Of a stretch of DNA of 64,000 nucleotides, positions 54,000 to 64,000 are shown in pieces. The stretch is from NCBI RefSeq assembly GCF_019393635.1, contig NC_057861.1:77755327-77819326 (forward strand), given 5' to 3'. Below the pieces are notes generated by a model that saw only the letters and a list, made by a program, of their open reading frames with translations, had not been told where the DNA came from and searched no databases. The stretch is from Dromiciops gliroides (taxonomy: Eukaryota > Chordata > Mammalia > Microbiotheria > Microbiotheriidae). The first letter of the stretch is position 1. Every line of letters begins with the position of its first letter. The position numbers were made by a program, and so were the translations under genes.

Positions 54000-55125
54000 T
54001 TAAATGAAACTATCCGGAGAAAATCAACAAAGTGAAATAAAATGATAGCTTTCAGTAGATAATTGAGTTCATCCTGTGACCTTGTGTTTTGTCTGTTAAA
54101 TTAAGCTTGAGAGCTTCTGGCAATATGGCAGAGTAAAAGATTGCATTGCAACATAACTCTTTTATCCACCATCCTAAAACATCAAGAAATGCACAAAATA
54201 ATTTAAATTACATACAAAAAAAAAAAAGGAAGATAGGAAACATATACCCAAAATGTAGTCTTCTGAAAAAAACAAAGCTGCATGGTGGTACTTCTTCCCC
54301 TATCCCTCATCACACCACTCACACAATACCCATCACAATCAACCCAACAGTCTGACATCTTAACCTTTGACTGTAGTAATGTCTATCCTTGCTCAGTAGT
54401 CACTCTATATATTCACCACCTCAACTCTTTAATTGGAGTGAAAATATCGAACTTGTCCACCTCTGTAACAGAGAAAGCGAGAAACTATGGAGAAAAGGGA
54501 AAGAGACTCAAGAATACTAACTCAGCAGTGGGGTATGGGATTTCCCCAGCAGAAAGTGAAAGTGTAAAACTAGCCACACATCTCTTGATGAAATTTTCAT
54601 GTGGCAGGGATATAATCAGACTTGACTTCACCTCAATGTGAGTAGCTATTGAAGACATTTAATGTTAGTGGTATGAATAACCCTGTAGTATCAGAGATAT
54701 AAATTACCCCTCCTTATTCTGTGCCTTGGCCATGTATGTTCTACATGCATGTGCCTCTACACTTATGAATTCTATATATGCCTACTCTTTCTACTCATGT
54801 ATGTATTTATGGGAGATATATTGTTGCTGTTGATCTTATTATGACAGTTCTGTAAATGTCTTTGCTTTGAGCTAATTGTATCCTCTTACTGAGTGGAGTT
54901 AAGGTAAATACACCAGTAGGGGCTTGTTAGCTAGAGTTTTAGGAGTGCAGACCCAAAGAGAACCTTAAACCTAGGGTAAACATCCCCTGGAATACCCAAA
55001 CAGTGAGTGTAAGTTAGAGAAGGCTAGCCCAGAAGGCTTCTAAATATATACTGATAAACAGGTTTTATAGGTTTTCCATATAACTGCACATCATGATTTG
55101 TACAATGAACATTCTTTATCCACTT
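54000..55125. other. Intergenic, unassigned
   Basis: 54120-54260 ('ggcaatatggcagagtaaaa') resembles the 5' start of an L1. A 119-codon ORF at 54282-54641 has no recognisable homology. Confidence 0.35.
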
Positions 55126-55129
55126 TATT

Positions 55130-55310
55130 TATTTATCTGTTTATTTGCTTGTTTGTTTGTTTATTTATTTATTTTTTGTGGGGCAGTGAGGGTTAAGTGA
55201 CTTGTCCAGGGTCACACAGCTAGTAAGTGTCAAGTGTCTAAGGCCGGATTTGAATTCAGGTCCTCCTGAATCCAGGACCGGTGCTTTATCTACTGCACCA
55301 CCTAGCTGTC
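55130..55310 (-). repeat. WSINE1-type SINE
   Basis: Antisense copy with a TTTA/TTTG-rich tail; TCCACTTT on both sides. Confidence 0.9.
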
Positions 55311-55339
55311 CGTCCACTTTGTTTTTTTCTGTGTGGACT

Positions 55340-55535
55340 ATAGGATCATAGATTTAGAGTTGTAAGGGACCTTGGAGGTCATCTAGTCTAATCTATCCAT
55401 TTTATAGTTGAGAAAACCGAGGCCCACAGAGATTAAATGACTTGCCTGAGGTCACAGTAAGTGGCAGAGCCAGAATTCAACCCAGGTCTTTTGTCTCCAA
55501 ATTTAGTACTTTTTCCACCAGACCACCCTTAGAAA
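55340..55535 (+). repeat. THER/MIR-type CORE-SINE
   Basis: 'ggatcatagatttagagttg', 'ccattttatagttgagaaaa', 'tgacttgcctgaggtcacag'. Confidence 0.8.
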
Positions 55536-55559
55536 CTATTTGGTGGTTATGTATCTTGT

Positions 55560-56530
55560 CTAGGACCTGATACAACTAGCACAATACCATCTGCAAACAT
55601 GAACACCTGAAAGATTTCCACTGGATCTTCTGAATGACATTAACAAATGCTTTTGGTGGGCATGCATCTCTCTTATACCTCACCTTATATTTATGATGAG
55701 TTTTTGCAAATAATGTCATATCTTTCAAGGAATCTTGCATAGTTGCAGTGTACACATGGAAAATATCTGGTTACACGAGAACCTGTAAGGCAACGTTACC
55801 TTCTATTGAAACTAAATGTTTATTTAGTCAACAAATAATAAGCTTAGTGGAATCTTGCATTTTTTACATCTTTCAGTCACTTGTTTGATGGTAAAGATGT
55901 ATTCTCCTATGGAATATTATAGCCTGACTACTAATGTACTAATGTACTCATTAGGTAATGACCTCACATATGTGTGAATGTAATAAAAATTATATACAGT
56001 AGGGAAAGAAGGCATATAGGTTGGTAGCCATAGATGCTCTCTTGATTGTCTTTTTTGGTTACTAATAAGATCCAAGTTTTTTTTTCCTCATGGCTTTAAT
56101 AGTCTCCCTCCCTCAGATACCTTCTGAATGTATTCTCTAAATACCTTCACAGTTGTGTTACTTCAAGCGTGGATGTGCTTTATGGACAGTTGATCTAATA
56201 CAACTACTTTCCTCATCTGTTCTCTTCACTGCCATTTCTACATCATCAGTAAGCACGTCCAGTACTGTGAAATTAGAGTCCATGTATGGCACTTCTTCTT
56301 TGCATGTGGTGAAAATAGTTTGTTATAAAAGTCTTTGCAAGTTTTTTCAGTCTTTCTTTTGTTTGATGTCCTTTCAGTTTTATCCTCAGTTTTGCCCTCA
56401 GAATGATTTTATTCAAATGGGACTTTTGACAAGACTTCTTTAAACTGGTCTTTCCTTTTTGCTTTCTGAAGCAATGTTGCTGGCGATCTTCTACCACCCT
56501 TCTCCATAATATTTTACAAATGAGTTTGTA
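55560..56530 (-). repeat. RTE LINE, linker to RT domain, antisense
   Basis: The minus strand reads EYKLICKILWRRVVEDRQQH and SLKKSCQK near 56530-56400, the RTE linker. Further left come FTIKQVTERCKKCKIPLSLL and FVD near 55880-55800 and YKVRYKRDACPPKAFVNVIQ near 55690-55620, the RTE reverse transcriptase blocks. Frames are broken in several places. Confidence 0.75.
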
Positions 56531-56589
56531 TTCTAAACCCATGTTGCCATTGGCTGTCATAGCTCTTTGTTTAGCAAGTATTTGCTGTC

Positions 56590-56760
56590 TTTAAGGTAAA
56601 GCTGATTAAAATTACCTATTGGAGGGGTGAAGGAAGCAGGCATACTTACACACTGTTGGTGGAGCTGTGAATTGCTCCAGCCATTCTGGAAAACTATTTG
56701 GAATTGTACAAGAAAAGTTACAAAACTATACATATTTTTTGATCCATTCAGCCCAGGGGA
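56590..56760 (+). repeat. L1 LINE fragment, sense
   Basis: 'cactgttggtggagctgtga', 'agccattctggaaaactatt' followed by 'tttgatccattcagccca'. Confidence 0.6.
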
Positions 56761-56945
56761 CCTGCACCTGAAATCATGAAGACCTGGATTCAAATCCTGA
56801 CTCAGACACTAGCCATGCTACCATGGGCAAGTTATTTAACTACTCACCCTCTATTTCCTCATCAGTAAAATTATATGGTTGAACTTGATAGCCACTAAAG
56901 TCCCTGTGAGCTCTAAATATATGATCTTATCATTTGGAGATAAAT
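56761..56945 (+). repeat. MIR-like SINE fragment
   Basis: 'gacctggattcaaatcctga', 'ctaccatgggcaagttattt', 'cctcatcagtaaaattatat'. Confidence 0.55.
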
Positions 56946-56963
56946 TAGAACATGTAAATTTTT

Positions 56964-57970
56964 AAAAATTTTTTCTTTTCTTTTTATTATAGATATTTCT
57001 ATTTGGTGTCATTCTCTTTTTTTTTTCCTGATCAAAGCATTTTATTTTTTTCCAGTTATATGTAAAGATAGTTTTCAACATTTGTTTATATAAGATTTCC
57101 AGTTTCAGATTTTTCTCCCTCCCTTCCCTCCCTCCCCCCTCCCCTAGACAGCAGGTAATCTGATATAGGTTATATGTACATAATAACATTAAACATATTT
57201 CTGCATTAGTCATGTTATAAGAGAAGAATCAGAGCAAAAAGGAAAAACCTCAAAACAGAAAACCAACAGCACCAAAACCAAAAGAAATAGTATGGTCCAA
57301 TCAGCATTCATATCCCATAGTTCCTTTTTTTTTTCTGGATTTGGAGAGCCTTTTCCATCATGAGTCCTTTGGAACTTTCTTGTACCATTGGATTGGTGAC
57401 AAGAATCTAGTCTATCACAGTTGAGCAACACATAATGTTGATGATACTGTGTATAATGTTCTTCTGGTTCTGTTCATCTCACTCATCATCAGTTCATGCA
57501 AGTCCTTTCAGGTTTCTCTGAACTCCTCCTGCTCATTGTTTCTTACAGCACAATAGAATTCCACTACATTCATATACCACAATTTGTTCAGCCATTCCCC
57601 AATTGATGGACATCCCTTCAATTTCCAATTCCTTGCCACCACAAAAAAGAGCAGCTATAAATATTTTTGTATATGTGGGTCATTTTCCCTTTTTTATGAT
57701 CTCTTTGGGAAAAAGACCCAAAAGTGGTATTTCTGGGTCAAAGGGTATGCACAGCTTTATAGCCCTTTGGGCATATTTCCAGATTGCTCTCCAGAATGGT
57801 TGGCTCAGTTCACAGCTCCACCAACAATGCATTAGCATCCCAATTTTCCCACAGCTTCTCCAACATTTATTATTTTCCTTTTTTGTCATATTAGCCAATC
57901 TGATAGGTGTCAGGTGGTACCTCAGAGTTGTTTTAATTTGCATCTCTCTAATCAATAGTGATTTAGAGCA
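56964..57970 (-). repeat. L1 LINE 3' end, antisense, young
   Basis: About 1 kb, 5'-truncated, with target duplication TTAGAACATGTAAATTT on both sides. The ORF2 C-terminal frame at 57955-57680 is open: [20 protein letters not shown] and [17 protein letters not shown] (human L1: CWEGCGEIGTLLHCWWDC, IPFDPAIPLLGIYPEE). Confidence 0.9.
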
Positions 57971-58028
57971 TTTAGAACATGTAAATTTAATGAAACATCA
58001 GCTTGCTGTAAGAAATGATGACTATGAG

Positions 58029-58177
58029 GGGGCAGCTAGGGGGCTCAGTCCATAAAGCACTGGCCCTGGATTCAGGAGGACCTGAGTTCAAATCTGGCCT
58101 CAGATACTTGACACTTACTAGCTGTGTGATCCTGGGCAAGTCACTTAACCTCCTTCCCTCCCCCCCCCAAAAAAAAG
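58029..58177 (+). repeat. WSINE1-type SINE
   Basis: Sense copy; AAGAAATGATGACTATGAG on both sides, 19 bp and perfect. Confidence 0.95.
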
Positions 58178-58760
58178 AAATGATGACTATGAGAGTGACT
58201 TTGTTACTATTCTATATGTGATATAATCACACAGGGAAAGGTAAGTATGTGCAATATGGTATTCACTTGGAATATTGGCTCCTTTGTGTGGTTTCATAGG
58301 AAAAAATCCATCCAAGAATTTTAAATTAACAGCATGTAATATCTGAATTAGACACTAGGTGACACTCTACTCAATCCATTCCTCTAGGTCTGCCAAACAT
58401 GCTCTTTGTCTCTTCACTTTTTAGCAGGTGCTTGCAGCACCTTGCCTCACATGGCATTTCCCTCCATCTCCTAGGTTTTATTCTAGCCTAGGAAATTGAT
58501 TATTACTCAATTATTTTTAAAATGGAAGCTATTATTTATATCTAAACTTGTTGCCACCATCCCTTAGGAACATTTCACTCTCTCAGGCTCTTTCCTTGGC
58601 AGGCATAGATTCAGATACTTAGCACATTGTGAACATTACAATATTTAATAACAGAGTGAAATACAAATGGCAACATAAAGTCATCCTGTCATGCCTGTAT
58701 GCATGGTAGCTACAGGTCTTCAGTGATCTCGAGTGATACTGGTCATGTCATGGAGCCTGC
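58178..58760. other. Intergenic, unassigned
   Basis: No gene or named repeat. Confidence 0.4.
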
Positions 58761-58764
58761 ATCA

Positions 58765-59319
58765 ATTCTAATTTTTAAGTTCTATTTTATTTTTTCCAAT
58801 TGCATGTAAAGATAGTTTTCAACATTCATTTTTGTAAGATTTTGAGTTCCAAATTTTTCTGCCTCTCTCTTTTCCTTCCCCCCTCTCTAAGACAGCAAGC
58901 AATCTGATATAGGTTATACAGTACAATCACGTTAAACATATTTCCACATTAGTCATGTTATGAAAGAAGAATCAGAACTAAAGGGAAAAAACACAAAAAA
59001 GAAGAAACAAAAAAAGTGAAAATAGTATGCTTCAATCTGCATTCAGATTCCACAGTTCTTTTTCTGGATATGGAGAACATTTCCCATCATGAGTCTTTTG
59101 GAACGAATTGTCTTAGATCATTGTATTACTGAGAAGAGCTAACTCTATCATAGTTGATCACCATACAATGTTGCTGTTACTGTATAAGATATTTTCCTAG
59201 TTCTGCTCACTTCACTCAACATCAGTTCATGCAAGTATTTCTAGGTTTTTCTGAAATCTGCTTGCTCAACATTTCTTATAGCACAATAGTATTCCATTAC
59301 ATTCATATGTAATTCTGCC
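58765..59319 (-). repeat. L1 LINE 3' end, antisense
   Basis: 3' UTR at left ('ttccaattgcatgtaaagat', 'caagcaatctgatataggtt'), ORF2 end at right ('tagcacaatagtattccatt'). Confidence 0.8.
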
Positions 59320-59425
59320 ATGGATAGAGCACCGGCCCTGGAGTCAGGAGGACCTGAGTTCAAATCCAGCCTCAGACACTTGACACTTACTAGCTGTGTG
59401 ACCCTGGGCAAGTCACTTAACCCCA
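59320..59425 (+). repeat. WSINE1-type SINE, head missing
   Basis: Starts within the head (ATGGATAGAGCACCGG) directly after L1 sequence, and no A-tail is seen. Confidence 0.85.
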
Positions 59426-59490
59426 TCTTCCTCTATTATTCTCATTTGGTTTTTTAAAAACTATTTTAAAACTCTTTTAAAAAAATTCTT

Positions 59491-59648
59491 GGGGGTGGCT
59501 AGGTGGTGCAGTGGATAAAGCACCAGCCCTGGATTCAGGAGTACCTGAGTTCAAATCCGGCCTCAGACACTTGACACTTACTAGCTGTGTGACCCTGGGC
59601 AAGTCACTTAACCCCCATTGCTCCGCCAAAAAAACAAACAAACAAACA
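59491..59648 (+). repeat. WSINE1-type SINE
   Basis: Sense copy; AAAAAAATTCTTG on both sides. Confidence 0.93.
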
Positions 59649-59719
59649 AAAAAATTCTTGCTTTAATCTTTCCAGGAATTCTTGTTGGACCTGTGTTCAA
59701 ATTAGATTTTATTTTGGTT

Positions 59720-59884
59720 TTTGTTTGTGTGTTTGTTTGGGGTTTTTTTGTGGAGCAATGAGGGTTAAATGACTTGCCAAGGGTCACATAGCTAGTAAGT
59801 GTCAAGTGTCTGAGGCCAGATTTGAACTCAGGTCCTTCTGAATCCAGGGCCAGTGCTTTACTCACTGCACCACCTAGCTGCCCC
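59720..59884 (-). repeat. WSINE1-type SINE
   Basis: Antisense copy, next to another antisense copy. Confidence 0.9.
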
Positions 59885-59907
59885 TACATTTAATTTTATT
59901 TATTTAA

Positions 59908-60053
59908 TTGGGGGGTGGGGGGCAATGGGGGTTAAGTGACTTGCCTAGGGTCACACAGCTAGTAAGTGTCAAGTATCTGAGGCCAGATTTGGACTCAGAT
60001 CCTCCTGAATCCAGGGCTGGTGCTTTATCCACTGCACCACCTAGCTGCCCCCC
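59908..60053 (-). repeat. WSINE1-type SINE
   Basis: Antisense copy; CCTACATTTAATTTTATTT before, CCTACATTTTATTTTAAG after. Confidence 0.92.
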
Positions 60054-60069
60054 CCTACATTTTATTTTA

Positions 60070-61005
60070 AGGCTCTGCTTGTAGATGTTTTCAAGCCATT
60101 CTCTTCTCTTCTGTATTACAATCTTCCCTGCTTTATGGTAAGATTTATTTTTTGTTGTTGTTTGCTCCTTCTTCTAGCATGCTTCTTGACTTTGGACTGG
60201 ATGTTAGTGATGAGCTTTGTGCTCCTCTGGGGGGTGATATCTGGCTTGAGCTTCTGTTCTCATGTCCTCCTGTTTTTACAATTCAAGCCAGGGGCCTACA
60301 AGCTTTCATTGTTCCCAGAGTGGTATGATTGGAACAAGATCTGTTCACTACACTCCTGCTCTGGGTTTTACAAGTTTCTAACCCAGGTTTAGGTCTTTTG
60401 ACTTGTCCTTGGTTGGGAGTTTCAGTAGACTGTTGCTGGACTCGTTCGCTATTAGCCCTCTGAGAAACTCTGCAGTTTCAGAATGACTGAACTCCCAGTT
60501 CTGCTTTGGTCTGGGGCCATTGTCCTGGTTATTCCAATGCAGGCTGGGCTAAGATCAGAGCCACAGAGTTATGTTATCAGAACTTGATCCTTGGTAAGTA
60601 TACAACTAGGGCCCATACTCATGACCACTTCTCTCTACCCTGGATCTGTGACCTGGAACTGTGTAGGGGTGACAGAGCTGCCAGATGATACTCGTTCTTG
60701 TACCCAGTTCAGGGGTCTCCAGAGATCTCTTCCTGTCTTGCTGCCCTGCCCTCTTTCAGTTCCAGATGCTGAATTGCCCTATGCTGCATGCATCTCTGTG
60801 CCCCCAGTATCCAAAGCCTTCTCTGTCTCCCTAAGCCACCCTTGACTAGAAAAATGACCCACTGTGACTTTTTCTTAGCTTTCCCATTTAGAATTTGGTC
60901 TGGTACATTTTCTAGATTGTTATGGAGAAGGGTTAGTTTGGAGCTGGGTTTTACTGCTCTCTTTCAGTCTGCCATCTTGATTCCATCCTCTGGAGGTATA
61001 TTTCT
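60070..61005 (-). repeat. L1 LINE 5' UTR, antisense
   Basis: Read on the minus strand it begins near 61000 with a GGAATCAAGATGGCAGACTG-like start, the typical L1 5' end, followed by GC-richer, ORF-poor sequence. The 84-codon ORFs on the plus strand are not supported as genes. Confidence 0.5.
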
Positions 61006-61009
61006 CTAA

Positions 61010-61675
61010 TGCTAGTGGCCCCCATCTCAGTGTGTTCCCTCCTCCTTGTCCCCCACCCCTGTCAACCTCTGGTGATTAATGCCCCTGTTTCATTTAAAGA
61101 AATAATACCAATTCACTTTTACAAAGCAGTATTTACTTTGAAGATATAGAAGGTACAGAAATAGAAATATTCTGTCCCAACACCTGGGGAGAAGGCACAA
61201 TATTCCTATCTTGGTCCCTAGTGAGAGAGGGATCAGACATTTCAATTTCTACATAACATTTGCCCTACCTGTTGGGTTTGCTCAGGGCATTGATGCTGGA
61301 TTGCCTGGCTGTAAAACCTAGCATGGTCTCTATGCCCAGACCTCCCAATGTCTGGCTCCCCCAACTTTTAGACGTTCACAAGATATTAGTTCTCTTGTTT
61401 CCTTCTTGAAGATGTAGAAAGGAATAGAGAACACTGGGACTGAAATGACAGCAGAGTTATGTACCCTTAGCTTCAATTTGGCACTGGGTGAGAGATGGTC
61501 CAAGCTTCCTCCCTTACTTACTAAGAGACCTTTTGCAGCTCATTCTCCTTCTCCAACACCAGAAAGTCTGGAAAGGGCCCTCCACTAAAGCCTAGCACCA
61601 TTTTGAATGCTGTTCCTTAAATATGATACTCTATCACCTGATTCAGCACTTACCTAGGACGTCTCCCATTTTTGG
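61010..61675. other. Intergenic, unassigned
   Basis: Moderately GC-rich; possibly an old LTR element, but no signal decides it. Confidence 0.35.
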
Positions 61676-61679
61676 TACA

Positions 61680-61985
61680 TTCTCCTTCCTCATCTCTACC
61701 TTCTAGCTTCCCTGACTTCCTTCAAGTCTCAGTTAAAGTCTTACTTTCTGCAAGAATCCTTTCCCATTCCTCCTTAATATTAGTGCCTTCCCTCTGAGAG
61801 CACCCCCAATTTATCATGTATCTATCTTGTTTGTATAAAGTTGGTTTCATGTTGTCTCCCTCATTAGACTCTGAGCTTTTTGAGAGCAGGGACTGGTTTT
61901 TGCCTTTATTTGTATCTCCAGTATTTAGTTCAGTCCCTGGCACTTAGTAGGCACTTAATAAATGCTATTTGACTGACTGACCACA
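61680..61985 (+). repeat. L2 LINE 3' end
   Basis: 'ccttcaagtctcagttaaag', 'gagctttttgagagcaggg', 'cagtccctggcacttagtag', 'cacttaataaatgctatttg'. Confidence 0.75.
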
Positions 61986-61989
61986 TTTG

Positions 61990-62690
61990 TGGTTCCATTG
62001 GTCAATCAAATGATCAATTATCATCATCATGTGGCTAGCAGACAAAAACCAGTGATAAAATGTTTGTACATGCTCCAGATAAGGAGTAAGACACTTCCAT
62101 TACAGGAAGAGAAATGCCTTTTCTCTGCCAGGAGAATTTGCTTCTTCTGTTTTCCCCTCTGTGGATCATTGCCTTCCACAGAAAAGAGAAAAGGCAAGAT
62201 TCTCATGAGCTCCCTGAAGAACTGAGAGGAACATGGGAAGACTTGTATGAACTAGTGCAAAACAGGGTGTCTACAAAGTGTACATCAATGTATATGTGAA
62301 GACTGTGGAACCAAGAGAATGATATATACCAAGACTACAGTAATGTAAATGAAAACTACATTAAAATTCAGTGTGATTGACTAAAATGCTCATGCCCTTT
62401 GACCTAGAGATTCCACTGCTAGATGTAACCTCCCTGCAATTTGATAAGCCAGATTTGGCCTTGTATTGTTGGGTTCTAGGTTTCCACATTCACTCCAAGA
62501 CATATCCAGTCTTGCTCTCTCCACTAGGGCCCATCACCTTCTCTCCCTTCCCCATGGAAAATTGGACTCTGCCCTTGGAACCTCCTTGGGCATTGGAAAG
62601 CTAGCTTTGGCTCAGGTCTAGAGCTTCAGAGCACTCCTTGGATAGCTCCAGCCATGTCATTGTGATGTATCTTACCATGAAGCTTTCCAG
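61990..62690. other. Intergenic, L1 scraps
   Basis: 62225-62440 contains short sense L1 pieces ('gggaagacttgtatgaacta', 'gagattccactgctagatg'). No gene is seen. Confidence 0.4.
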
Positions 62691-62694
62691 CTCC

Positions 62695-62835
62695 ACTTTA
62701 GGAATTGTCTTTTCCTATTAAAAGTAAGCTCCTAAAGTCAGGAACTGCCCAGAAAGCTTTATTTATATAACTAGCACTAAATACAATGCTTAACAGAGCA
62801 CATATAGTAAGTACTCAATAAATGTGCGTACTCTC
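62695..62835 (+). repeat. L2 LINE 3' end
   Basis: 'agtaagctcctaaagtcag', 'acatatagtaagtactcaat' and 'aataaatgtgcg'. Confidence 0.6.
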
Positions 62836-62924
62836 TCTCCCTCCCTCTCTTCCTCCCTCCCTCCAATTCATCCACCAAAGCTGATGAAGTAATTTTCCTG
62901 GAGTTTAATTCTGAACTATTACTT

Positions 62925-63380
62925 GTAGTATCAAATAGAAACTCCTTTGTTGGACATTTAAAACTCTTTACAAGCTGGCCCCTTTCTACCTTTCCAGTCT
63001 TCTGCCTTCCTGCCATCAACCACAACTTTACAGTACAGCCACATTGGCATGCTTGTTGTTCCTCCCATACAACATTGCATTGCCCTGGTCTTCGACTTTA
63101 CACTGGATGTCTCCTATGCCTGAGATGTGCTATCTCTTCATTTCCAGCTCTTAAAATTCCTGGCTTCCTTCAAGACAGCTCAAATTTCACATTCTGCAGA
63201 TGTTTCCCAGTCCCTCTAGATGCTAGGGTTCTCTCCTCTAATGTTACCTTCAGTCAATATCTACATCCATATGAATCCAATTATTTACATATTGTCTTTT
63301 CCACTTGAAAATAAGCTTCTTGACCTATTTTTGCCTTTCTTTTGATCCCCAGTGTCTAGCAAACTACATAACATGTTTTG
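62925..63380 (+). repeat. L2 LINE 3' part
   Basis: 'ctctttacaagctggcccct', 'ctccttcaag'-like blocks and 'aataagcttcttgacctat', then 'ccccagtgtctagcaaact'. Confidence 0.7.
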
Positions 63381-63382
63381 TT

Positions 63383-63555
63383 GCTGTTGTTCAGTCATTT
63401 TGGTTGTGTCCAACTTCCATGACACCATTTGGAGTTTTTCTTGGCACGGATACTGGAGTGGTCTGCCATTTCCTTTTCTGGTTCATTTTACAGACAAGGA
63501 AAGTGAGGCAAACAGGGTGAAGTGACTTGCCTAGGGTCATACAGTAAGTGTTGTG
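63383..63555 (-). repeat. Long marsupial SINE (SINE1 type), 5' truncated
   Basis: Antisense copy: 'ttcagtcattttggttgtgt', 'ggatactggagtggtctgcc', 'cattttacagacaaggaaag'. Confidence 0.8.
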
Positions 63556-63559
63556 GTGA

Positions 63560-64000
63560 ATAAAAATATATGTGGTTGCCCTATAATTGTCCCAAGTGTT
63601 AGGAAATTTAGCTGGGATTTATAATATATTTGTTATTTAGAAATTAGAAGCTACTGTACCAGTTTTAGGGCATTAAACATTTATTAAAGTATATTAAATA
63701 TTAGTAAAGAGATAGAGGACATGGCTCAGAAAGTTAAGAAACCCTACATACCTAGGATATAGGGGAAAGAGAGAGCAGTGTGGGAGAGAGAAGAGCATGC
63801 CAAGAGAGCTCGAGAGGCCCCTCTCCAGGGTTTTTTAACCTGTCTCAGGTAGAGGTGGGTCACTCCACGTTGATCCAAGCTAATTGGCTGGTAACATTCA
63901 AGTCCATTGATTGACATCACTTGAAGGTGATCTTAAGTTAGTTAACTTCCTTTAGTTAGTTAGGAAGGTCGAGCTACATTTCCTTTGAAATTCTCCTGAC
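63560..64000. other. Intergenic, possibly LTR-derived
   Basis: No repeat can be named with certainty. The sequence around 63770-63990 has the mixed composition of a marsupial LTR, but no border or polyadenylation signal settles it. Confidence 0.3.

Noticed and set aside
60135-60392. 85-codon hydrophobic ORF on the plus strand
   Set aside because: It is antisense to a probable L1 5' UTR. The hydrophobic start reflects T-rich DNA, and there is no supporting gene structure.

Overview
The window is genomic DNA of a marsupial, most likely an Australian (australidelphian) one. The main evidence is about 45 copies, in both orientations, of one short SINE. It has a tRNA-like head GGGGCAGCTAGGTGGCGCAG, a MIR/CORE-like core (GTGTGACCCTGGGCAAGTCACTTAACCC) and an A-rich tail, and matches the WSINE1-type CORE-SINE of Australian marsupials. 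Many copies keep target-site duplications (TSDs) of 10-17 bp. L1, L2, CR1/L3, RTE, THER/MIR-type SINEs, hAT and mariner relics and one gammaretrovirus-like endogenous retrovirus fill most of the rest. The species cannot be named from this sequence alone.

Two protein-coding genes are supported, arranged head to head as in the human 8q24.3 block. RECQL4 (RecQ-like helicase) is on the minus strand. Its first three coding exons lie at 16153-16070, 12827-12794 and 11340-11240, join in perfect phase and encode the first 73 residues; the rest lies beyond the left edge. LRRC14 (PRAME-family leucine-rich repeat protein) is on the plus strand and complete. It has a non-coding first exon ending at 17577 and coding exons at 23972-24279, 35143-35766 and 36450-37005, giving 495 residues. 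Between the two genes is a CpG island (about 17140-17930) with four CCAAT boxes in both orientations and two GC boxes, which looks like a bidirectional promoter.

Layout: 1-11240 is RECQL4 intron 3, packed with repeats. It includes an RTE LINE split by an L1 with a 5' inversion (about 3050-5690) and a truncated provirus (LTR 7780-8198, tRNA-Arg primer site, uninterrupted 458-codon gag 8393-9769, start of pro, break near 9923). 11240-17330 holds the RECQL4 5' exons and their repeat-filled introns. 17480-37005 is LRRC14, whose introns hold CR1 and L1 elements, including two inverted L1 3' ends that share about 370 nearly identical bases. 37006 to about 39360 is almost repeat-free and is probably LRRC14 3' UTR and immediate flank. 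39360-64000 is intergenic and repeat-rich, with no gene recognised; LRRC24, the neighbour of LRRC14 in human, is not seen.

The most unusual items are the provirus gag, which has a hydrophobic, membrane-spanning leader and a triplicated 11-residue motif ahead of a class I capsid domain; the near-identical inverted L1 pair; and the very expanded introns of two genes that are compact in human. No prokaryotic system, CRISPR array, tRNA or rRNA gene was found.
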